A stretch of DNA of 64,000 nt from Arthrobacter sp. Soil782 (GCF_001428435.1 NZ_LMSO01000008.1:186001-250000), one strand, 5' to 3'. Shown: positions 32,620 through 42,595, counted from the stretch's first letter. A program made the numbers and translations. The notes: generated from the sequence alone by a model not told the origin.

Positions 32620-33150
32620 TCAGCCCTGCAGGGCGGCGAGCACCTTCTGCAGCGTGCGCAGGTTTCGCGTGGTCGTTGCCCTTTTAAAGGCAGCCCGGTT
32701 TGTAAAGGCGTTGAGCGGACTGTCCAGTGTTTCGCCCTTCGGCGCCTGCCAGGCAGCGGCGATGGTCCCGAGGGGCTGGACCGGTTCATTGATCGAGAAA
32801 GCGAACTCGACCATCCCGGTCAGCACGGCGGGGTCGGAGAAGAGCGTGAGGTAAGTGTGCGTGTCTGGATCGTCCGCAGGAAAGGGACAGTCCTCAACTA
32901 TGTTTCCCACGGTGGCGGCGTCCAGCACAACCACCCAGGCTTCATACCCGAAGCGCTGCCGCAGCAATTGTTCGCTTTGGAATTTCAGCTCATCCGCTGT
33001 GAGGTCGCTGCTGCAGACGACGTTCCCGGACGCCAGCAAGGTTCTCACACCGGAGACAGGGAGCCCCTCAAAGGTTGCCCGGAGGTCTGCTGACTTGATG
33101 GTGACGCCGCCTACGTTGACGCCGCGCAGAAAGACCGCATATCTGGTCAT
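32620..33150 (-). CDS. DUF1697 family protein
   Basis: The 176-residue protein begins MTRYAVFLRGVNVGGVTIKS, the hallmark opening of DUF1697. It continues with LRATFEGLPVSGVRTLLASG and an SSDLTADELKFQSEQLLRQRFGYEAW-type region, all usual for the family. The biochemical role is unknown. It lies downstream of the IclR gene in the same direction, with 94 bases between them in which nothing is seen. Confidence 0.9.
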   Translation of the reverse strand: MTRYAVFLRGVNVGGVTIKSADLRATFEGLPVSGVRTLLASGNVVCSSDLTADELKFQSEQLLRQRFGYEAWVVVLDAATVGNIVEDCPFPADDPDTHTYLTLFSDPAVLTGMVEFAFSINEPVQPLGTIAAAWQAPKGETLDSPLNAFTNRAAFKRATTTRNLRTLQKVLAALQG

Positions 33151-33244
33151 GAGGCCAGCCTAGCGCTCCAGGTTCCAGGAAATTTCGGACAGCTGCGGCG
33201 ACGTGGCCAGCATCCGAAGTCGCCATGGATCCGCAAGAGTTCCG

Positions 33245-33964
33245 TTATTCCGCGGACTTGCCGATTGCGTTGGTCAGCTGGAGTGCGGCGGTCACAACAA
33301 CCTCGGCATGGATCCTGCCGGGCTGGCGAGTGAGGCGTTCAATGGGTCCGGAGATCGACACGGCGGCGATGACGCGCCCGGAAGGGCCGCGCACCGGGGC
33401 CGAAACCGAGGCGACCCCGGCCTCACGTTCGCCGAGGCTCTGAGCCCAGCCCCGCCGTCGTACTCCTGCCAGCACGGTGGGCGTGAACCGTGCGTTTTGG
33501 AGGCCCTGGAGAAGGCGGTCGTGATCTTCCCAGGCGAGGAGGCACTGGGCGGCTGATCCGGCTCTCATCGATAGTTGGGTACCTACCGGAATGGTGTCGC
33601 GCAGGCCGATCGGGCGTTCGGCAGAGGCGACGCAGACCCGTGCGTCTCCCTGGCGCCGGAAGAGCTGGGCGCTCTCGCCGGTTGCATCGCGCAACTGGAG
33701 GAGGACGGGACCGGCGGAGGCAATCAGCCGATCCTCTCCTGCGGCGGAGGCTAGCTCCACAAGGCGGCTACCCAGCACAAACCTGCCCTGGATATCCCTG
33801 CTGACCAGTCGGTGGTGAACCAGCGCGAGGGCGAGCCGGTGAACTGTCGGACGTGCCAGGCCGGTGGACGTAACCAGTTGGGCGAGCGTAGTTGGGCCGG
33901 CTTCCAACGCGTCCAGAACAAGAGCCGCTTTATCAATGACGCCGACACCACTAGAATTGTCCAT
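33245..33964 (-). CDS. IclR-family regulator, probable leuCD/leucine pathway repressor
   Basis: The 239-residue product starts at ATG 33964 (MDNSSGVGV); an upstream ATG at 33985 would place the inverted repeats inside the coding region. Its N-terminal winged helix (VIDKAALVLDALEAGPTTLAQLVTSTGLARPTVHRLALALV) and C-terminal effector domain (DATGESAQLFRRQGDARVCVAS, PVRGPSGRVIAAVSISGPIERL) are those of IclR. Divergence from leuC is the conserved layout of actinobacterial LtbR/NdgR regulators of leucine synthesis, the basis for the function call. No direct evidence of ligand is visible. Confidence 0.93.
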   Translation of the reverse strand: MDNSSGVGVIDKAALVLDALEAGPTTLAQLVTSTGLARPTVHRLALALVHHRLVSRDIQGRFVLGSRLVELASAAGEDRLIASAGPVLLQLRDATGESAQLFRRQGDARVCVASAERPIGLRDTIPVGTQLSMRAGSAAQCLLAWEDHDRLLQGLQNARFTPTVLAGVRRRGWAQSLGEREAGVASVSAPVRGPSGRVIAAVSISGPIERLTRQPGRIHAEVVVTAALQLTNAIGKSAE

Positions 33965-33995
33965 AGACTGATATTGCAGTCTCATTATCTGAGAC
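33965..33995. promoter_or_regulatory. Overlapping inverted repeats in the IclR-leuC intergenic region
   Basis: AGACTG-N6-CAGTCT (33965-33982) and GTCTCA-N5-TGAGAC (33979-33995) are both perfect six-base dyads sharing four bases. They directly adjoin the IclR start and lie about 85 bases before leuC. They are the best candidates for an operator serving both genes. Confidence 0.6.
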
Positions 33996-34078
33996 GCAAG
34001 TGTTCGGAGTGGCGCGTATGGACACGCTCCTGCTTCAGTTATTGAAAGATCTGATCAAGGCACGCGGAGGAACCGGCC

Positions 34079-35551
34079 ATGGGCAAGACGCTCGCAGAAA
34101 AAGTCTGGGAATCGCATATTGTGCGCAAGGGTGAGGTTGTCAATGGACAGGCCGAGCCGGACCTGCTGTACATTGACCTGCACCTCGTCCATGAGGTCAC
34201 CTCACCGCAGGCGTTCGAGGGCCTCCGCTTGGCCGGCCGAAAGCTGCGCCGGCCGGATCTGACAATTGCCACCGAGGACCACAACACTCCGACGATCGAC
34301 ATTGACAAGCCGATCGCGGACGTGACGAGCCGCACGCAAATAGAGACCCTGCGCGCCAACTGCAAGGAGTTCGGTGTCCGGCTGCACTCGCTGGGAGACG
34401 CGCAGCAGGGCATCGTCCACATCATCGGTCCGCAGCTCGGCCTCACCCAGCCCGGGCTCACCGTGGTGTGTGGAGACTCGCATACCTCCACACACGGCGC
34501 CTTCGGAGCGCTGGCCATGGGCATTGGAACCTCCGAGGTCGAGCACGTCATGGCCACCCAGTCCCTTTCCCTGAACCCGTTCAAGACCATGGCGATCAAC
34601 GTCGAGGGGACGCTCAAGCCGGGCGTTACGTCCAAGGACATTATCCTGGCTGTCATCGCCAAGATCGGAACCGGCGGCGGGCAGGGTTATGTCCTGGAGT
34701 ACCGGGGCTCCGCTATCCGTGCCCTGTCCATGGACGCCCGCATGACCATCTGCAACATGTCGATTGAGGCCGGAGCCCGGGCCGGCATGGTTGCACCGGA
34801 TGACACCACCTTCAAGTACCTCAAGGGTCGTCCCCACGCACCGCAGGGTGAGGACTGGGACGCCGCCGTCGAGAACTGGCGCACGCTTCGGACCGACGAT
34901 GACGCGGTGTTCGACGCGGAGGTCTTCCTGGACGCGGATGAGCTCGAACCATTCGTCACGTGGGGAACCAACCCCGGTCAGGGCGTCTCGCTCAGCCAGG
35001 CTGTCCCGTCTCCGGATGACTTCGCCGACGAAAATGAGAAGGCGGCCTGCAGCCGGGCGCTGGAGTACATGGCCCTTGAAGCCGGAACGCCAATGAAGGA
35101 CATCCGGGTGGACACCGTCTTCCTGGGTTCGTGCACCAACAGCCGCGTTGAGGACCTGCGGCTGGCAGCGGACATCATTCGTGGACGGCAGAAAGATCCG
35201 GACGTCCGCATGATGGTGGTGCCCGGTTCCGCCCGCGTGCGCCTTGAGGCTGAGGCAGAGGGACTGGATAAGGTTTTCAAGGAATTCGGTGCGGAATGGC
35301 GCTTCGCCGGGTGCTCGATGTGCCTGGGCATGAACCCGGACCAGCTGGCGCCGGGGGAGAGGTGCGCGTCGACATCGAACCGCAACTTCGAAGGCCGTCA
35401 GGGCAAGGGCGGGCGGACGCACCTGGTTTCTCCCGTCGTCGCAGCAGCCACTGCCGTGCGCGGAACGCTGAGTTCGCCTTCCGATCTGGACCCCGTACCG
35501 CCCGCCGCTGCGGACCAGGCCGGAAACAGCTCCACCATCCACGCTGCCTGA
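34079..35551 (+). CDS. leuC: 3-isopropylmalate dehydratase large subunit
   Basis: The 490-residue aconitase-family subunit isomerises 2- to 3-isopropylmalate using a [4Fe-4S] cluster. The iron ligands lie in GSCTNSR and [10 protein letters not shown]; other marks are [40 protein letters not shown] and [18 protein letters not shown] 34079 has GGAGG eight bases upstream. The ending ([22 protein letters not shown]) is a short variable tail. leuD follows 24 bases later. Confidence 0.97.
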   Translation: MGKTLAEKVWESHIVRKGEVVNGQAEPDLLYIDLHLVHEVTSPQAFEGLRLAGRKLRRPDLTIATEDHNTPTIDIDKPIADVTSRTQIETLRANCKEFGVRLHSLGDAQQGIVHIIGPQLGLTQPGLTVVCGDSHTSTHGAFGALAMGIGTSEVEHVMATQSLSLNPFKTMAINVEGTLKPGVTSKDIILAVIAKIGTGGGQGYVLEYRGSAIRALSMDARMTICNMSIEAGARAGMVAPDDTTFKYLKGRPHAPQGEDWDAAVENWRTLRTDDDAVFDAEVFLDADELEPFVTWGTNPGQGVSLSQAVPSPDDFADENEKAACSRALEYMALEAGTPMKDIRVDTVFLGSCTNSRVEDLRLAADIIRGRQKDPDVRMMVVPGSARVRLEAEAEGLDKVFKEFGAEWRFAGCSMCLGMNPDQLAPGERCASTSNRNFEGRQGKGGRTHLVSPVVAAATAVRGTLSSPSDLDPVPPAAADQAGNSSTIHAA

Positions 35552-35575
35552 GACCGGGGGCAAGAGGAGAAGACC

Positions 35576-36175
35576 ATGGAAAAGATCACTACACACACCG
35601 GGATCGGCGTTCCCCTGCGGCAGAGCAACGTGGACACCGACCAAATCATCCCGGCCGTCTACCTGAAGCGGATCACCCGAACCGGGTTCGAAGACGCGCT
35701 GTTCGCCGCATGGCGGAAGGACGAGAACTTCATCCTCAACCGGGAGCCGTTCAACCACGGTTCGGTGCTGGTTGCAGGACCTGACTTCGGTACCGGGTCC
35801 TCCCGGGAGCACGCCGTCTGGGCGTTGAAGGATTTCGGTTTCAGGGCTGTGCTCGCGTCGCGGTTCGCCGACATCTTCCGCGGTAACTCCGGCAAGCAGG
35901 GGCTCGTAGCCGCTCAGGTGGCCCAGGACGACATCGAGCTGATCTGGAAAGAGCTCGAGAACCATCCGGGCACCGAGATTACAGTCGACCTCGAGGCACG
36001 TCTGGTTACCTGCGGGGCGATCATCGCCGGGTTCCAGATCGATGACTACACACGCTGGCGTCTCCTGGAAGGGCTCGATGATATCGGACTGACGCTGCGC
36101 CATGAAGAGGCCATCACCGCTTATGAAGCCGTGCGCCCGAGCTTCAAGCCCACAACCCTGCCTGCCAGAACCTGA
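35576..36175 (+). CDS. leuD: 3-isopropylmalate dehydratase small subunit
   Basis: The 199-residue partner of LeuC has [19 protein letters not shown] at the N-terminus, the substrate-binding loop [17 protein letters not shown], and [14 protein letters not shown], all typical. The start has a strong AGAGGAGA upstream. It is co-transcribed with leuC. Confidence 0.97.
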   Translation: MEKITTHTGIGVPLRQSNVDTDQIIPAVYLKRITRTGFEDALFAAWRKDENFILNREPFNHGSVLVAGPDFGTGSSREHAVWALKDFGFRAVLASRFADIFRGNSGKQGLVAAQVAQDDIELIWKELENHPGTEITVDLEARLVTCGAIIAGFQIDDYTRWRLLEGLDDIGLTLRHEEAITAYEAVRPSFKPTTLPART

Positions 36176-36203
36176 TCTGGTTCACCGGTGCAAGGAAAAT
36201 CAC

Positions 36204-36220
36204 TTCCGGCACCGGAATTT
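36204..36220 (+). terminator. Short hairpin after leuD
   Basis: TTCCGG-CA-CCGGAA followed by TTT forms a tight stem 28 bases after the leuD stop. The remaining part of the 190-base gap before murA holds no other clear signal besides an AAGGA ribosome site. Confidence 0.4.
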
Positions 36221-36365
36221 CGGGCTGAGCCGGACTGTTTGCACTCCCTGAAGGGACCAACACGGTCCCGCTGGCAAGCCGTCGGTATTTCAGTCTGGTA
36301 ACAGTAGCTCCTATGCTTAGCAGGAGTCTTATCTGCTGTTGGGGCTTACACGTTGAAGGAAATAG

Positions 36366-37715
36366 GTGTTCATGGGTAGCGTTCTGACAATCCGTGGTGG
36401 TGTCCCTCTCGCAGGCAAGGTGACCGTGCGCGGTGCCAAGAATCTGGTACCGAAAGCGATGGTCGCTGCGCTTCTGGGGAACTCTCCGTCGGTTCTCAGG
36501 AACGTCCCTGAGATCAAGGACGTCGAGGTCGTCACCAGCCTTTTGAAGCTGCATGGCGTCGAGGTGAGCAAGGATCCGGTCACCGGAGACCTCACCATGG
36601 ATCCCGCCAACGCCAAAATGGCAGCCTCGAAGGACATCGACGCGCACGCCGGTGATTCCCGCATTCCCATCCTCTTTTGTGGTCCGCTCATGCACAGCAT
36701 CGGCGAGGCCTTCATCCCGGACCTCGGCGGATGCAAAATCGGCGACCGCCCCATTGACTACCATCTGCAGGTGTTACGGAATTTCGGCGCCGTCGTCGAC
36801 AAGCGTCCCGGCGGAATCTCAATCTCCGCACCCAAGGGCCTCCACGGAGCAAAGCTCGAGCTGCCGTACCCGAGTGTCGGTGCCACCGAGCAGGTGCTGC
36901 TGACCGCCACCCGCGCAGAGGGCATCACCGAACTCAAGGGCGCGGCCGTTGAGCCGGAGATCATGGATCTCATCGCAGTGCTGCAGAAGATGGGCGCCAT
37001 CATCACCGTGCAGACGGACCGGACAATCCGGATCGAGGGAGTGGCCGAGTTGGGCGGCTTCAACCACAAGGCCATCTCCGATCGCAACGAGACGGCGTCG
37101 TGGGCTTCTGCTGCTCTGGTAACGCGCGGCGACATCTATGTTGAAGGCGCCCGCCAGCTGGACCTCACCGCCTTCCTGAACACATACCGCAAAATCGGCG
37201 GTGCCTTCGATGTGAATGACGACGGCATCCGTTTCTACCACCCGGGCGGTAAGCTCTCGCCTCTGGTTCTGGAGACGGACGTCCACCCCGGTTTCATGAC
37301 TGATTGGCAGCAACCGCTGGTGGTTGCGCTCACGCAGGCAGAGGGCGTGTCGATTGTGCACGAGACCGTGTATGAGAACCGCTTCGGCTTCACTGACGCC
37401 CTGGTGCGCATGGGCGCCAACATTCAGGTGCACCGCGAATGCCTCGGCAGCGTCCCCTGCCGATTCGGCCAGCGGAACTTCCTGCATTCAGCCGTCATCT
37501 CCGGGCCTGTGCAACTGCACGGAACCGATATCGACGTGCCGGATCTCCGCGGCGGATTCAGCCACCTCATCGCCGCATTGGCGGCGAACGGAACTTCCCG
37601 CGTCACCGGTATCGAGCTCATCAACCGCGGTTACGAGCGGTTCCAGGACAAGCTTGAAGGACTCGGCGCTGATTTTGACGTCGCCGAAACGGCAGACGCG
37701 GGAATCGGCCGCTGA
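36366..37715 (+). CDS. murA: UDP-N-acetylglucosamine 1-carboxyvinyltransferase
   Basis: The 449-residue enzyme transfers enolpyruvate from PEP to UDP-GlcNAc, the first committed step of peptidoglycan synthesis. GAKNLVPKAMVAALL is the UDP-sugar contact, and the catalytic cysteine is present in GGCKIGDRPIDYH (so fosfomycin-type chemistry is retained). RNETASWASAALV, DVHPGFMTDWQQPL and DLRGGFSHLIAAL are further family blocks. GTG 36366 lies five bases from AAGGA; ATG 36372 is the alternative. Confidence 0.96.
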   Translation: MFMGSVLTIRGGVPLAGKVTVRGAKNLVPKAMVAALLGNSPSVLRNVPEIKDVEVVTSLLKLHGVEVSKDPVTGDLTMDPANAKMAASKDIDAHAGDSRIPILFCGPLMHSIGEAFIPDLGGCKIGDRPIDYHLQVLRNFGAVVDKRPGGISISAPKGLHGAKLELPYPSVGATEQVLLTATRAEGITELKGAAVEPEIMDLIAVLQKMGAIITVQTDRTIRIEGVAELGGFNHKAISDRNETASWASAALVTRGDIYVEGARQLDLTAFLNTYRKIGGAFDVNDDGIRFYHPGGKLSPLVLETDVHPGFMTDWQQPLVVALTQAEGVSIVHETVYENRFGFTDALVRMGANIQVHRECLGSVPCRFGQRNFLHSAVISGPVQLHGTDIDVPDLRGGFSHLIAALAANGTSRVTGIELINRGYERFQDKLEGLGADFDVAETADAGIGR

Positions 37716-37732
37716 ACGCGGCCGCACACAGC

Positions 37733-38491
37733 ATGACCGAACCCGCTTCGTCCCGCGCAACGTTCGCGGTTCTTGCCGCCATTCTCCGGCCCCTCATGAA
37801 TGCAATGATGGCCAAGGAATGGAAAGGCGCCGAGAACCTTCCACGCGACACCGGCTTCATCGTGTGCCCCAACCACGTCACGGAGATCGATCCGATCGTG
37901 ATCGGGCATTTCCTCTACAACAACAAGGTGCTGCCGCACTTCCTCGCGAAAGCATCGCTGTTCAAGGTTCCTGTATTCGGCGCCGCGTTGCGTGCCACAC
38001 TGCAGGTGCCGGTGGAACGGACGACGGCGGGAGCCAACCACTCGCTCGATGTCGCCAGAGAGGCGATCGACGGCGGCGGAGGAATCATCATCTACCCCGA
38101 AGGGACGCTGACGCGGGATCCTGACATGTGGCCCATGAAGGGCCGCACCGGCGCTGCGCGCCTGGCCCTTCAGACGGGTGCGCCGGTTGTTCCCATTGCA
38201 CACTGGGGCGCGCAGGAGGTTTTTCCGCGCTACGCGAAGCGCCTCTACCTGTTTCCGCGCAAGAAGTCCCGAGTCCTCGTGGGAAAGCCTGTGGACCTCT
38301 CTGAGTTCCACGGCGGCCCCATTACCCGTACCACGCTGGATGCGGCGACTACCCGCATCATGGATGCGCTAACCGAGCTCGTTGCCGAGCTGCGCGGCGA
38401 AACACCGCCGGCCCAGCGGTGGGACCCTGCGTCAAAGAACCAGAAGCAGACGGGTCGAAACTTCGGGTCGCCTGCGGGTGAGGCTCAGTGA
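37733..38491 (+). CDS. plsC: 1-acyl-sn-glycerol-3-phosphate acyltransferase
   Basis: The 252-residue membrane-associated acyltransferase makes phosphatidic acid. The catalytic NHxTEID (VCPNHVTEIDPIV, HX4D) is followed by GAALRATLQVPVERT, YPEGTLTRDPDMWPMKGRTGAARLA and a block APVVPIAHWG, in the order expected for PlsC. It overlaps gpsA by four bases (GTGA), linking two steps of phospholipid synthesis. Confidence 0.94.
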   Translation: MTEPASSRATFAVLAAILRPLMNAMMAKEWKGAENLPRDTGFIVCPNHVTEIDPIVIGHFLYNNKVLPHFLAKASLFKVPVFGAALRATLQVPVERTTAGANHSLDVAREAIDGGGGIIIYPEGTLTRDPDMWPMKGRTGAARLALQTGAPVVPIAHWGAQEVFPRYAKRLYLFPRKKSRVLVGKPVDLSEFHGGPITRTTLDAATTRIMDALTELVAELRGETPPAQRWDPASKNQKQTGRNFGSPAGEAQ

Positions 38492-39513
38492 CCCGTCGGC
38501 CTCCCGCCGTCGTTGCCGTTCTGGGTTCCGGTAGCTGGGGGACCACGTTCGCGAAGGTGTTGGCTGACGCCGGTGAGAGTTCGGACACACGGGTGCGCCT
38601 GTGGGCGCGTCGCGGGGAGATCGCCGACGAAATCAACACCCACCACACGAACAGCCGCTACCTTGCCGACACGGTATTACCTGACAACATCAGCTGCTCG
38701 ACTGATGTTGCTGCCGTCCTTGACGGCGTGGAGCTCGTGGTCATTGCGGTGCCGGCTCAGTCCCTTCGCTCGCAGCTTTCAGCCTGGAAGCCGTTGATCT
38801 CACCGGATGCAGTGGTCGTTTCGCTGATGAAGGGCCTGGAAGTCGGCACCGACGCGCGCATGAGCCAGGTTCTTGCCGAGGAACTCGGCCTTCCCGAGGA
38901 CCGCATCGCTGTTGTTTCCGGTCCCAATCTGGCCATGGAGATCGCCCGCTGTGAGCCGACCGCCTCTGTGGTGGCGTGCCCGAATGCCGAAGTGGCCACG
39001 TGGATTGCCGCAGCCTGCACGGCAACGTATTTCCGGCCGTATACCAACACCGATGTGGTCGGGGTGGAAATCGGCGGCATCGTGAAGAACGTCATCGCGC
39101 TGGCGGTCGGCATTTGCGAGGGCAAGCAGATGGGGGATAACACCAAGGCCTCGGTCATCACGCGTGGTCTCACCGAGACAACGCGGCTCGCCGTTGCGCT
39201 GGGTGGGGAACCGGAGACAATGTCCGGGCTTGCCGGTATGGGAGACCTCATCGCCACGTGTTCATCCGCGCTCTCACGTAACCACACGGCTGGCAGGCTG
39301 CTGGGCCAGGGGCTCAGCCTTGATGAAGTAACAGCGCACATGAACCAGACGGCCGAGGGCATCAAATCCGCACAGGCGGTGCTTGATCTCGCGCACCAAC
39401 TCAAGGTCTATATGCCCATTACGGATAGTGTTGTTGCGGTACTTCAGGGCAACCTGTCCGTACATGACCTCGGCCCGCGACTGCTGGCCCGCGAACTGAA
39501 ATCCGAAGGCTGA
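38488..39513 (+). CDS. gpsA: Glycerol-3-phosphate dehydrogenase [NAD(P)+]
   Basis: The 341-residue enzyme reduces dihydroxyacetone phosphate to glycerol-3-phosphate for phospholipids. The Rossmann GSGSWGTTFAK, SLMKGLEVGTDARMSQV, VSGPNLAMEIA, the catalytic lysine region (EIGGIVKNVIALAVG), GLAGMGDLIATC and SRNHTAGRLLGQG are typical. Start GTG 38488 overlaps the plsC stop; ddl begins two bases after its stop. Confidence 0.96.
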   Translation: MTRRPPAVVAVLGSGSWGTTFAKVLADAGESSDTRVRLWARRGEIADEINTHHTNSRYLADTVLPDNISCSTDVAAVLDGVELVVIAVPAQSLRSQLSAWKPLISPDAVVVSLMKGLEVGTDARMSQVLAEELGLPEDRIAVVSGPNLAMEIARCEPTASVVACPNAEVATWIAAACTATYFRPYTNTDVVGVEIGGIVKNVIALAVGICEGKQMGDNTKASVITRGLTETTRLAVALGGEPETMSGLAGMGDLIATCSSALSRNHTAGRLLGQGLSLDEVTAHMNQTAEGIKSAQAVLDLAHQLKVYMPITDSVVAVLQGNLSVHDLGPRLLARELKSEG

Positions 39514-39515
39514 TT

Positions 39516-40643
39516 GTGACCCCATCTGCGAAGCCCCGCGTCCTTGTGCTCTTCGGCGGGCGCTCGAGTGAACATGCAGTGAGCTGCGTGACTGCCGCAG
39601 GCGTGCTGGAAGCGATTGACCGCAGCAAGTATGAAGTCGTTCCGGTGGGTATTGCGAAGAACGGTCAGTGGTCATTGGTGTCCCTGGATCCGTCCCAATG
39701 GTCGCTGCGCTCGACAGTGCTTCCGGAGGTTCCGGTATCGCCGGAGTCCGTGGTGCTGGCAACAGCTTCCGACGGCGGTGCAGCACAGGAACTCGTGGCA
39801 ACCGCAATGGAACGGATGCCACGCAGCCTTGGCGCAGTGGATGTCGTGCTGCCGCTGCTGCACGGCCCCTTCGGCGAGGATGGCACGCTCCAGGGAATGC
39901 TCGAGATGGCCGACATCCGTTACGTCGGCGCAGGCGTTCTGGCGTCCGCCGTGGGGATGGACAAGCATTATATGAAGGTCGTGTTCGCGTCCGCGGGACT
40001 TAGCGTCGGTCCGTACGAGGTGCTCACCGACCGGGAATGGTCACGCAACCGTTCAGGATGCCTTGAACGTGCCGGGAGGCTCGGATTCCCGGTCTTCGTC
40101 AAGCCGGCCCGCGCGGGTTCGTCGATGGGCATCTCGCGGGCGGCCTCTCCGGCGGAACTTGAGGCAGCCGTGGAAACCGCGCGCCAGTTCGACCCGAAGG
40201 TGATCGTCGAGGCCGGGATCACTGGCCGGGAGATAGAGGTCGCGGTCCTGCAGGGCCGGGGCCTGGATGAGCCGCGCACCAGCCTGCCTGGGGAGGTTGC
40301 AGTCCAGCCCGGGGAGCACGAGTGGTATGACTTCGAGGCAAAATACGTTGACGGTGCCGCAGCGGAGCTGAGCTGCCCGGCTGACCTCCCGCCGAATGTC
40401 ACGGATCGTGTTCGGGCGCTGGCTGCCCATGCATTCGACGCACTTGGCGCCGAGGGGCTTTCCCGGGTTGACTTCTTCTACACTCCTGCCGGCGAGCTCA
40501 TCATCAACGAGATCAACACGATGCCCGGCTTCACGCCGATCAGCATGTACCCGCAAATGTGGGCAAAGTCGGGGCTGACCTACACCGAGCTGATCGACGA
40601 ACTCATCGAGCTGGCGCTCGAACGAAAGACGGGCCTGCGCTAG
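39516..40643 (+). CDS. ddl: D-alanine--D-alanine ligase
   Basis: The 375-residue ATP-grasp enzyme joins two D-alanines for peptidoglycan. Key parts are LFGGRSSEHAVSCVTA, LHGPFGEDGTLQGMLEMADIRYVGAG, MDKHYMKVV, FVKPARAGSSMGIS, DFFYTPAGELIINEINTMPGFT (metal ligands) and SMYPQMWAKSGLTYTEL. GTG 39516 follows gpsA almost directly, so murA-plsC-gpsA-ddl appear to form an envelope operon. Confidence 0.96.
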   Translation: MTPSAKPRVLVLFGGRSSEHAVSCVTAAGVLEAIDRSKYEVVPVGIAKNGQWSLVSLDPSQWSLRSTVLPEVPVSPESVVLATASDGGAAQELVATAMERMPRSLGAVDVVLPLLHGPFGEDGTLQGMLEMADIRYVGAGVLASAVGMDKHYMKVVFASAGLSVGPYEVLTDREWSRNRSGCLERAGRLGFPVFVKPARAGSSMGISRAASPAELEAAVETARQFDPKVIVEAGITGREIEVAVLQGRGLDEPRTSLPGEVAVQPGEHEWYDFEAKYVDGAAAELSCPADLPPNVTDRVRALAAHAFDALGAEGLSRVDFFYTPAGELIINEINTMPGFTPISMYPQMWAKSGLTYTELIDELIELALERKTGLR

Positions 40644-40661
40644 GCGCAGCCGGGCCAGTTC

Positions 40662-41657
40662 ATGGACGAGCCAAGGCGGCCTACCCTCCGTGATATCGCG
40701 CTCGCGGCGGGTCTTTCCAAAGCAGCCACGTCCTACGCGCTGCGGGGGATTCGTGGCTCTGAGAAAACCATTGCCCGGGTACAGGGCATCGCCCAGGACA
40801 TGGGTTGGACTGCGGATCCGGTAGCCCGCGCCCTCGCGGGAGGCCGCAGCGGAAATGTGTCAATCATCGGATCGCTGGGGGACCTCTGGCGTCAGGGCCT
40901 TGCGGTGATGCTGTCTGAGGCGCTGCACGAGCAAGGCATGTTTTCGGCAATCTCCGACGTTGATACATCCCCTGAACGCGAGCGGAACGCGCTACGCGCC
41001 CTCACGCTTCGCCGGGTGGATGCAGCAATAGTGCTACCGGTCGATCCATCCGCGCTCTACTGGGCTGAGGTTCCCGAGCGGATTCAGCTGGTATCGATCG
41101 GGGACGCGCTCCTGCACCGGCCGGTTGCACACACCGTACTGTTCGACAATGAGTACGGGATCAGCACCGCACTCGGACACCTCGCCGAACTGGGGCATCG
41201 GTCCATCGGGCTTCTTGCGCCGTCGTTGCCGTCGACGCCCGGCCGTCCGGCGCAGCTCCTGGTGCAGCAACTGGGCCAGGAGAGGGGAATGAGCGTTGCC
41301 GTTGCGTCGTCGGCGTCGTCAGTCGGCGGTGCAGCCGAAGCAGCAACGGCCCTCCTTGCCCGTGAAGCGCGTCCGACGGCGTTGCTGTGCCTGAGCGATT
41401 CGCTCGCCTTCGGCGCGTACCGGGCCGCCAGGTCCCTTAATCTGGACATCCCCCGAGACGTCTCGATTCTGGGCTTCGACGACAGCGAGTTGGCTCCCCT
41501 CATCAGCCCCGCCCTCACCACCTTTGGCTGGGACGAAGCGGCGATTGTGGCCGCCGGAATTGAGTCAGTGGTGAACGACGATGCTCCGGCCTCTGTCTCG
41601 TTCCGCCCCGAGTTCCTCGTGCGAAGCTCAACCGGGCGCTGCACTTCTGCGCTTTAG
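40662..41657 (+). CDS. LacI-family transcriptional regulator
   Basis: The 331-residue protein starts with the LacI helix-turn-helix (PTLRDIALAAGLSKAATSYAL, hinge region about residue 50-60) followed by a periplasmic-binding-protein-like sensor domain (NVSIIGSLGDLWRQGLAVMLSEAL, HLAELGHRSIGLLAPS, FGAYRAARSLNLDIPRDVSILGFDDSELA). It lies 18 bases after ddl and is convergent with the aldose 1-epimerase, which it may regulate. Its ligand is unknown. Confidence 0.93.
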   Translation: MDEPRRPTLRDIALAAGLSKAATSYALRGIRGSEKTIARVQGIAQDMGWTADPVARALAGGRSGNVSIIGSLGDLWRQGLAVMLSEALHEQGMFSAISDVDTSPERERNALRALTLRRVDAAIVLPVDPSALYWAEVPERIQLVSIGDALLHRPVAHTVLFDNEYGISTALGHLAELGHRSIGLLAPSLPSTPGRPAQLLVQQLGQERGMSVAVASSASSVGGAAEAATALLAREARPTALLCLSDSLAFGAYRAARSLNLDIPRDVSILGFDDSELAPLISPALTTFGWDEAAIVAAGIESVVNDDAPASVSFRPEFLVRSSTGRCTSAL

Positions 41658-41668
41658 CCGGCAAATGC

Positions 41669-42595
41669 CTACAGTGCGTGAATGCGCCAGCCGACCGAGT
41701 GGGATGCGCCGGGTTCGAGCACGATCAGGTCCGTCCCCGAGTTGAACGCGTCCGGCGGGCAGGTCATCGGCTCAGCGGCGAGGCCGAGCCGCGAGACCGC
41801 TGGATCCGGCTTGTCCGCGGTGTGAATCTGTACCCAGGGGCAGCCACGGTCGAAGGTGATGGCCGTTCCCTTGCCGTCTGAAGCGCGCACCGAGACGGTG
41901 GCGGTGGCGCGGTCGTCGTAGTTGATGCCCGTGTAGGCGTGGTCCACGAATGTGTCCCCGATGAGGCGAGGCTCGCGGAAATCAAAGTGCGACGACGCGA
42001 CGTCGGTCAGTTCCATCGGGATCAGCCGGTCTTCGGTCACCTGGAGGACCGATGACGCCGGCACCTCCAGCGTCCAGTCGTCCACCAGTCCTTCGCCGGC
42101 TACCAGGTAAGGATGCGCCGACGCCCCATAGGGTGCTGCTGACGGGCCTGGATTCGCGGCGGTGATCGTAGTGGTGAGGCCGTGGTCGTCGAGGGAGTAG
42201 AGCACTTCGACCTCAAGCCGGAACGGGTATCCCTTCTGCGGGATAACGGATGCGCTCAGGCGGACCGAGGCCGGCGCCTGGTCTGCGAGCGTCCAGTCCA
42301 CCCACCCGAGGAGACCGTGAATGGCGTGGGAGCGCTGAGGCTCGGTGAGGGCGAGCTGATGTGCCGCGCCGTTGAATGAGTACTTGCCGTCCACCACCCG
42401 GTTGGGCCAGGGCGCCAGCACCGCGCCGCGGAAGGAGGGACGGATCTCCTCGGCATCATAGGGAACCACGAGGTCCCGATCATCATGGCGGAGGTACCGC
42501 AGGGTTGCTCCGACGCTGGCGATCGACGCCGTGTATGCGCCGTGCTGGAGGGTGTACTGGGTACCGGACAGTGGAGTGGAATCGGTGGTTTTCAT
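41669..42595 (-). CDS. Aldose 1-epimerase family protein
   Basis: The 308-residue product begins at ATG 42595; upstream frame extends without support. Galactose mutarotase family marks include GAVLAPWPNRVVDGKYSFNG, HAIHGLLGWVDWTL (catalytic His), PYGASAHPYLVAGEG (second His), and a glutamate in the final strand (LIVLEPGASHSVGWRIHAL). It interconverts sugar anomers. Only 11 bases separate its stop from that of the LacI gene. Confidence 0.92.
   Translation of the reverse strand: MKTTDSTPLSGTQYTLQHGAYTASIASVGATLRYLRHDDRDLVVPYDAEEIRPSFRGAVLAPWPNRVVDGKYSFNGAAHQLALTEPQRSHAIHGLLGWVDWTLADQAPASVRLSASVIPQKGYPFRLEVEVLYSLDDHGLTTTITAANPGPSAAPYGASAHPYLVAGEGLVDDWTLEVPASSVLQVTEDRLIPMELTDVASSHFDFREPRLIGDTFVDHAYTGINYDDRATATVSVRASDGKGTAITFDRGCPWVQIHTADKPDPAVSRLGLAAEPMTCPPDAFNSGTDLIVLEPGASHSVGWRIHAL

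Noticed and set aside
34202-36103. 633-codon open frame on the minus strand
   Set aside because: It is antisense to leuC and leuD over its full length and has no recognisable domain.
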